Shown here piece after piece: positions 57,004 through 64,000 of a stretch of 64,000 nt of DNA. The notes below the pieces were generated by a model. It worked only from the letters and a program-made list of their open reading frames with translations, had not been told where the DNA came from and made no database searches. Numbering within the stretch: position 1 is the stretch's first letter; each line of letters starts with the position of its first letter. Source of the stretch: Taudactylus pleione (Eukaryota; Chordata; Amphibia; Anura; Myobatrachidae); the NCBI GenBank assembly GCA_031769625.1, contig JAUIMM010000169.1:9730001-9794000 (forward strand). Direction: 5' to 3'. The translations under genes and the position numbers were made by a program.

Positions 57004-58238
57004 GATAAAGAAATGCATTTAGTAAAAGTTTCAGCAGAAAATGTGCAACCCAAATACTTAAAAAAGTCACCTGATGTGAAAATCTCAAATAATTAAAAAC
57101 ATCAGTCTTCATAACTTTATCCTGTAAAAGGACAAGTGATTTGACATACAGAGGTAATCTTGAACATATTATTATCTGATCATATGAATGAGAAGATGAG
57201 TAATACACAAATGGACTGATGCCCAGAAGTGCATCCATACTCTTATTTCATTATCATCATTTAAGCATCATTTTCATAATTTACTCTTTAGCCATATTTC
57301 CGTCATTCTTCATAATTACCAATTATATTGTCCAGACTGATGGTGATGTAATTGTGGTTCATATACATAAACATATAATGTAATGCTAGATTGCAATGGC
57401 ATTGATTTTTCTTTGTATGCCAAGCGATTTTAGCCAAACGTTTCAATTAGAGAAGTCGGATATGTCAGAAATCTACTGGAAAATGTGTCAGTCCTAAATG
57501 TATATTTACTACTGGGGAATGCTATAGGATTTGTATACTGTAGTGCTGTATGTTATAAGTTTGGAAGGTAGAATTTTGTCTGTAAAGTGTATAGCAGCAA
57601 ATGGAATCCCTATTAAACACCCCGGTGATCAGTGCATGATCTACAATGGAACACCTACATTGTCTAAAATCAGCAAAGGAGATGGTGAGACTCAGCACAT
57701 ATGAATAGGGGCAAACAGGGCATGTGCCCTGATTGATGGAGAGGGAGGCGCCAGAGCTGCCATCTGGCTTCCATTGCCAGGGAGCAGGGCTGCCCATAGT
57801 GGACACATGTTGGGTGGAGGCAGGCCCTCTACCCTATTGTGTGGCACTGTGGTACAGTTCATCTGAATTTGCTGTTGGGGCTGAGCTGAATCTGTGCCTT
57901 GGGTGACAGAAAGCCTAGGTTCATACCTACACATAGACGCCTTGAACCCAAACATACAGAAAGTTTACCGGAACTGCAAAAGGAGAACCCGAGAGAGTAT
58001 CTTGTAGTGTCAGCCTGTCCTGCAAATACAAGATGTGATTGTGGTACAAAGCCACATTAGCAAAAACAAGCCTCAAAACCACTTGATCTTGATTCAGAAT
58101 AACAACATAGCCATATGACATGCCCTCACAAGGATACAATTGAATAAATGGTGTACCAATAAGTGCGCAATAACACTGAGGTGCAGCTATTAAGTTACAA
58201 AAGAGAATACACACGGTACTCAAATAGTAGCCAAATAA
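57004..58238. other. No gene seen
   Basis: AT-rich to 57640, then mixed. No supported coding or RNA feature. Confidence 0.4.
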
Positions 58239-58319
58239 CAATAGAAAATCCTTTGCATCTATAAATAGCGCTTCCCAGTCTGGGGAGCGCTATTTATAGA
58301 TGCAAAGGATTTTCTATTG
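58239..58319. repeat. Near-perfect 81-bp palindrome
   Basis: The 40-nt left arm starts CAATAGAAAATCCTTTGCAT and ends CGCTTCCCAG. The right arm is its complement with one mismatch, and a single T lies between them. The outer 34 bases of each arm match perfectly. Short direct similarity outside (ATGCCCTCAC at 58120 and 58325) suggests it formed by inverted copying. Confidence 0.95.
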
Positions 58320-60634
58320 GTATATGCCCTCACCAGGAGGCATCAAATATATAAGGCAGTCTTCAGACGCATATTGACTTTTTCTAATTATGTCAAATAA
58401 AATGATGTATCATTCAAAATAGTCAATTCATGATTCGTAAAATAATAAAACATTGTATATAACATAGTGTACATTGTGCAATAAAGAGTGCTATTTTTGA
58501 TGTCTGTCTTCCTGCAGTTTAGCCCTGGCTTAATCATCTTGAACTTGATGTGACAGTGTTTTCTCTTGACATAGACTGGCAGGGAACAGACAGGGCCACA
58601 GAGAGCTGTGCTGGGCCCCAATAATTTCAGGCAGGGCATGATCTAAAGTAAGTAGCATAGTCACGCCTCATTACAAAAAAAATAAATATATATACATATA
58701 TTTTTAATTGTGTTCCACAGTGTGCCATGTGCCCCTCAGCCAGGGGCAAATCCAGGAGGGGGCCCAATCAGGGTGATTGCTCCCCCCGCCCCTGCACAGC
58801 CAGAGGAGACTGCTGCAGTTGATCATCAGCAGCAGCCTACCTGGTTCCAACGCAGCCCAGCTCACAGCAGCATGTTCTTGGCTGGGGAGACACAGGCTGC
58901 TGCCACTGACAGGTAAAGGAGGAGATGGGCAGGCCCCTCCATCATGCCCGGGTAATTAGTACCCACTCCCCTTCCCCCCTCTGCATCCCAGGGAACAGAG
59001 AGCTAGTCATAGATTCCTTCATCTTCCATTTCCCCTGTCCTTCCTTCCCCATATTTGCTGTACTCTTGTTCAGGTTTATTTGGCTCTGTATTTCTATTCC
59101 TTTTCAGATGTGGGCTGGATCCTTTGTACTGATACTGCAGCCATTTATTTTGATAAATTCCTACCCTGATGTAGCTGTAATTAGGACAAAGCTCTGTTAA
59201 CATTTAAACTCTTCATTGGATGTACTAAATGGTATACATACACTTCAATTTCTATAACACTTGTGAAATCCTACTCAAATTCTCTACGGCTGTTGACGCC
59301 AAGTGGACGCACCTTGCATATGGCGATATGCAAATGTGGATGCACAGTGTACGCAACGTGTGATGCATATGCAATACCTTCCCTTATTGTAACACCACCA
59401 TTATGCGTTATAGTCGCTATCTTTGTATCAAAACACAATGTGAATTACAGTGCAATACATATATCACTGTATAATTATCTTAGGTGAAAACAAGTGAACA
59501 GACACACACACCAGTTTCTATGGTCCAACGCACAAAGGTAAAAATTGTATTAAAAGGATATACCATTATTATCACAAGTTATACAGTGGTATAAAATAAT
59601 TCAGGAAAAAGGTCAGAGTTACAAACCAGTATACATACATTCGCATGCGCTCCCTAAATCCAGAGTACAGTCGTCACCAGATGACCGGTAGAATACAGCT
59701 ACTACTCTCTGGACCAGGAGAACCTAATTTATACAGTTAAATTATGGGTGTGTATAATAGCAGGCTGTGTCTTCTTCCATTGGTCCAGGGGCGGGATGTT
59801 TCCAGTTCACAGTGGGTAATTGGTTGGTTCAAACAGTGGGCTATGCCTAGGCTCATGATGCTGTTGCAGATGTTCACCTCTGGGTTCCCGCCGAAAAGCT
59901 AGTTCAAATCAACCATTGTTATATGCTATATTAAACATAAATCCGGCATTGCTAATATCTGCTTGCCGCAATGTGCGACAATCTATTCGCAACCACCGGC
60001 TTACTGCTAACACAATTCTGTACATTATGACCCCAAACACGATGTTAATATGTGGTCCCATCCCTGGACTATATGTATAGCTGGTTTTCTTACATTTTTA
60101 CCTTGGTGTAAACCGTTGGTTGTATGTGTGACTACTATGTGTAAATTATTGAGTAGGAGGCAGGTTTGTATTGTGTGAGCCACGAAAGCCAGGATATATA
60201 TAAATAATACATTGGACATGTCACTATTAATTCTAATATAAATTTCTGATCTGTACTATATATACATATTGAATACAACTTATAGTAAAATGTACAGATA
60301 ATGTACAGATAATGGCATGCACAGGGTGTGTTAAACAAAATGCAGTCAGGAGCTACAATTAAAGATCTGCATATCCTTAGCATTTTGTATGTTATCTGAC
60401 CTTCTTGTTGGTTTTCTGCAGACCAGAGACAATTACCGTACAGGGTCTATTTGATCACCAACAAATTCTAATTGTCCAAGCTAACAATTGAAGCAAACAT
60501 ACGGTATTTACACTCCCAATCAATCCAAGGTCTATCTTAAAAGTTTTTGGACAGAACAATCTGATATTGTGTTTTAGGCCAATTTGAAATGTAAACTGGG
60601 ATTTCTTAAGGTCTGAAATATAAGGCATATTTTG
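58320..60634. other. No gene seen; possible repeat blocks
   Basis: 58730-58970 is GC-richer and has a hAT-like CAGGGGCAAATCCAGGAGG at 58741. 59490-60560 is mixed sequence that could be an LTR of unknown type. No motif supports a gene. Confidence 0.35.
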
Positions 60635-60760
60635 TAGGGGTGTGCACCGGCCACTTTTCCTCTTTTGTGTTTTGGTTTTGGATCTGGATCTTTGTTCGTG
60701 TTTTGGATCTGGATTGGTTTGCCAAAACCACCCTTCCGTGTTTTGGGTTCTGGGTTTTGT

Positions 60761-61496
60761 GTTTTGGATCTGTATTTTTTTTTTTTAAAAAGCATAAAAA
60801 CAGCTAAAATTACAGAATTTGTGGTTTTTTCTGCTCCTATGCTATTATTAATCTCAATAACATTAATTTCCACTCATTTCCAGTCTATTCTGAACACCTC
60901 ACAATATTGTTTTTAGTCCAAAAGGTTGCACCGAGGTAGCTGGATGATTATGCTAAGCAACACGAGTGGGCGGCACAAACACGTGGCCCACCTATGAGTG
61001 ACACTGCAGTGGCAGACAGGATGGCAGTTTGAAAAACTAGGCCCCAAACAGTACATAATGCAAAGAAAAAAAAGAGGTGCAAGATGGAATTGTTCTTGGA
61101 ATTATGTTGTATAAACAGGACATGCATGTTTTGGATCTGTATTTTTTTTAAGAAAAGTATAAAAACAGCTAAAATCACAGAATTTGTGGGTTTTTCTGCT
61201 CCTATGCTATTATTAACCTCAATAACCTTAATTTCCACTAATTTCCAGTCTATTCTGAACACCTCACACCTCACAATAGTGTTTTTATGTCCAAAAGGTT
61301 ACACTGAGGTAGCTGGATGACTATGCTATGCGACACGAGTGGGCGGCACAAACATGTGGCCCATCTAGGAGTGACACTGCAGTGGCAGACAGGATGGCAG
61401 TTTGAAAAACTAGGCCCCAAACAGTACAAAATGCAAAGAAAAAAAAGAGGTGCAAGATGGAATTGTCCTTGGTAATTGTTGTATAAACAGGACGGG
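60761..61496. repeat. 367-bp tandem duplication
   Basis: Copies 60761-61127 and 61128-61496 share AAAACAGCTAAAAT, TTATTAA(C/T)CTCAATAAC, GAGTGGGCGGCACAAACA and GTGCAAGATGGAATTGT, with perhaps 5-8% difference by eye. Confidence 0.9.
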
Positions 61497-61599
61497 CACA
61501 CTTTAACAAACCAATCATTTCAGCACCAGGGTCTGCCACACAACTGTGGCTGAAATGATTGGTTCGTTTGGGCCCCCACAAAAGAAGCTGGCAATTAAT

Positions 61600-62000
61600 C
61601 TGTCCCTGCACAAACTGGCTCTACGGAGGCAAGATGTTGTCCTTATCCTCCTCATCCACCGATTCTTCACTCTCTTCAGTGTTGTGTACATCCTCATAGA
61701 GTATTAATTCGTCCCCGCTGGTATCCACCACCACAGGTCCCTCTGTACATTCTGGAGGGGGGGGGTCAACTCAGGTAAAATAGAGCCAGTTTGTACAGGG
61801 GCCTCCAAATTGCCTCTTTTTCCTGCCAGTACAGGTACGGACTGTCTGACATCCCTACTTGGATGCTGTCACCAATGTAATCCTCCACCATTCTGTCAGT
61901 GGTGACAGAATCATATGCAGTGACAGTAGACATGTCAGAAATTGTTGGCACGTCCTTCAGTCCGGACCAGATGTCCAAACCAGCCCTTGACTTATGACAC
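61600..62000 (-). pseudogene. hAT transposase C-terminal remnant
   Basis: On the - strand 61990-61768 reads SRAGLDIWSGLKDVPTISDM, then TAYDSVTTDRMVEDYIGDSI, then YLYWQEKEAIWRPLYKLALF. The pattern of an EDY segment followed by YW, then a hydrophobic LYKLALFYL helix is that of the C-terminal dimerisation region of hAT (ZBED-like) transposases. After a stop and a G/C-run frame change, an acidic tail (GDELILYEDVHNTEESEESV) continues to about 61625. The N-terminal and catalytic parts are absent and replaced by the tandem repeat. I am fairly confident of the superfamily only. Confidence 0.6.
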
Positions 62001-64000
62001 AGGCGCACGCTTGGCGCTGCTACTGTGTTGATGCACGTGCGGCTACAGCGCACACAAGTCACAAACACAGAAAAAAAATAGTTTTTTATTTTTTAGAGCA
62101 CTTTGGGGTTACACCACCCTTTAACAGACTTATGGGAAACAGGCGCACGCTTGGCGCTGCTCCTTTGTTGATGCACGTGTGTCGACTGCGCATAAATTTC
62201 ACACACAAACACCGCAAAAAAAGAAGAATTGTTTATTTTTTGTGGAGCGCACTTTGGGGGTTACACCACCCTTTAAAAGACTTATGGGACACAGGCACAC
62301 ACTTGGCGCTCCTCCTTTGTTGATGCATGTGCGGCTACTGCGCATACATTTCGCACACAAACACAGCAAAAAAAGAAGAATTGTTTACTTTTTGTGGAGT
62401 GCACTTTGGGGGTTACACCACCCTTTAACAGACTTGGATTGGCGCTGCTCCTTTGTTGATGCACGTGCAGCTACAGTGCACACAATTCACAAAGACAGAA
62501 AAAAATAATTTTTTATTTTTTGTGGAGCGCTCTTTGGGGGTTACACCACCCTTTAACAGACAGGCGCACGCTTGGCGCTGCTGCTTTGAGGATGCACGTA
62601 CAGTGCAGACAAGTGTAGACAATTCACAAACACAGAAGAAAATGTTTTATTTTTGTTGGAGTGCACTTTGGGGGTTACACCACCCTTTAACAGACAGATG
62701 CACGCTTGGCGCTGCTGCTTTGAGGATGCACGTACAGTGCAGACAATTCACAAACACAGAAGAAAATGTTTTATTTTTGTTGGAGTGCACTTTGGGGGTT
62801 ACAACACCCTTTAACAAACAGACACAAGCTTGGCGCTGCTGCTTTGAGGATGCACGTACAGTGCAGACAATTCACAAGCACAGAAGAAAATGTTTTATTT
62901 TTGTTGGAGTGCACTTTGGGGGTTACAACACCCTTTAACAGACAGACGCACGCTTGGCGCTGCTGCTTTGAGGATGCACGTACAGTGCAGACAATTCACA
63001 AACACAAAAGAAAATGTTTTGTTTTTGTTGGAGTGTACTTTGGGGGTTACACCACCCTTTAATAGACAGACGCACGCTTGGTGCTGCTGCTTTGTGGATG
63101 CACGTACAGTGCACACAATTCACAAACACAGAAAAAAAAAAATTTTTTGGAGTGCACTTTGGGGGTTACAGCACCCTTTAACGGACAAGCCAACCGGCCC
63201 TTTACTTATGACACAGACGCACGCTTGGCGCTGCTCCTTTGTTGATGGACGTGCGGCTACAGCGCACACAATTCACAAACACAGAAAATAATTTTTTATT
63301 TTTGTTGGAGTGCACTTTGGGGGCTTACACCACCCTTTAAGAGATGAGCCAGCTGGCCATTTACTTATGGGACACAGGCACAATCTTGGCGCTGCTCCTT
63401 TGTTGATGCATGTGCAGCCACAGTGCACACAATTCACAAACACAGAAAATAATTTGTTATTTTTTTTTGGAGTGCACTTTGGGGGTTACAGCACTATTTA
63501 ACGGACATGCCAGCCAGCCCTTTACTTATGGGACACAGGGGCACACTTGGCGCTGCTCCTTTGTTGATGCGCGTGCAGCCACAGTGCACACAATTCACAA
63601 ACACAGAAAATATTTTTTTATTTTGTTTGGAGTGCACTTTTGGGGGTTACACCACCCTTTAACAGATGAGCCAGTCGGCCCTTTACTTATGACACAGGCG
63701 CACGCTTGGCACTACTATGTTGATGCACGTGCGGCCACAGTGCACACAATTCACAAACACGGAAAATAATTTTTTATTTTGTTTGGAGTGCACTTTGGGG
63801 GTTACAGCACCCTTTAATGGTCAAGCCAGCCGGCCCTATACTTATGACACAGGCGCACGCTTGACGCTACTTTGTTGATGCACGTGCGGCTACTGTGCAC
63901 ACAATTCACAAACACAGAAAATAATTTTTTATTTTGTTTGGAGTGCACTTTGGGGGTTACAGAACCCTTTAACGGTCAAGCCAGCTGACCCTTTACTTTA
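61990..64000. repeat. Tandem repeat of 124-161 bp, open at the window edge
   Basis: At least 13 units marked by GGCGCACGCTTGGCGCTGCT, ATGCACGTGCGGCTAC or ATGCACGTACAGTGCAGAC, ATTCACAAACACAGAA and GCACTTTGGGGGTTACACCA. Unit starts at 62562, 62696, 62820, 62944 and 63068 give three exact 124-bp steps; other units are 134-161 bp and include an extra GCCAGCCGGCCCTTTACTTA-type segment. Open frames through it are artefacts. Confidence 0.96.

Larger units (their letters stand above)
60635..64000 (-). mobile_element. Large hAT-type element, running off the window end
   Basis: The left tip TAGGGGTGTGCACCGG at 60635 matches the element at 15623 (TAGGGATGTGCGCCGG). The following zone also matches (GGATCTGGATTTGG-type block, then TCAATAACATTAATTTCCA, then CAAAAGGTTGCA). 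It contains a 367-bp internal duplication, a transposase remnant on the - strand and a tandem repeat to the window edge. The right end is not in the window. Confidence 0.78.

Noticed and set aside
58239..58319. microRNA precursor
   Set aside because: The stem is almost perfectly paired with a one-base centre and lacks the bulges and loop of an animal pre-miRNA; no small-RNA evidence is available.
61990..64000. Cys/His-rich repeated open frames suggesting a zinc-finger-like gene
   Set aside because: The frames follow a 124-161 bp tandem repeat and shift among units; the spacing does not fit a zinc-finger array.

Overview
This is a vertebrate nuclear genome window. An amphibian, probably a frog, is my best guess: mobile elements are very dense and diverse (Tc1/mariner, hAT and Harbinger-like miniature elements, L2-type LINE, tRNA-derived SINEs, a Penelope-like element and a Ty3/gypsy element), introns are very long, and the codons and splice signals are vertebrate-like. 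The species cannot be read from the sequence. Nothing looks bacterial, and there is no operon, CRISPR array or rRNA gene.

The only host gene I can support is one large cadherin on the + strand, seen as two neighbouring internal exons at 21064-21255 and 46226-46457. Their reading frames and cadherin motifs join directly across a 24,970-bp intron. The rest of the window is the flanking introns and that intron, mostly made of transposable elements.

Layout. 0-6 kb: a decayed Penelope-like retroelement on the - strand, broken by a near-complete Tc1 transposon and by a 1.36-kb hAT-type element holding a minisatellite. 6-21 kb: microsatellites, a diverged tandem repeat with a Harbinger-like insertion, hAT miniature elements with 8-bp target duplications, and a 1.9-kb hAT-type element (15623-17515) whose minisatellite is homologous to the one at 4-5 kb. 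21-30 kb: exon 1, abutting foldback elements, a SINE split by another element, and a triple nest (SINE in hAT in hAT). 30.4-34.0 kb: an L2-clade LINE on the - strand with endonuclease and reverse transcriptase. 35-46 kb: several foldback elements, including a Harbinger-like element inside a deleted Tc1. 46-58 kb: exon 2, minisatellites, an LTR-like block, a 33-bp satellite, a tRNA-Glu-like sequence and a broken Ty3/gypsy element. 60.6 kb to the end: a large hAT element with a transposase remnant and a 124-161 bp tandem repeat that runs off the window.

Most long open frames are artefacts of tandem repeats or antisense shadows of transposons. The most interesting signals are the minisatellite module shared by hAT elements with different termini, the recurrent consensus 5' splice sites beside those modules, the multiply nested Penelope element, and an almost perfect 81-bp palindrome at 58.2 kb.
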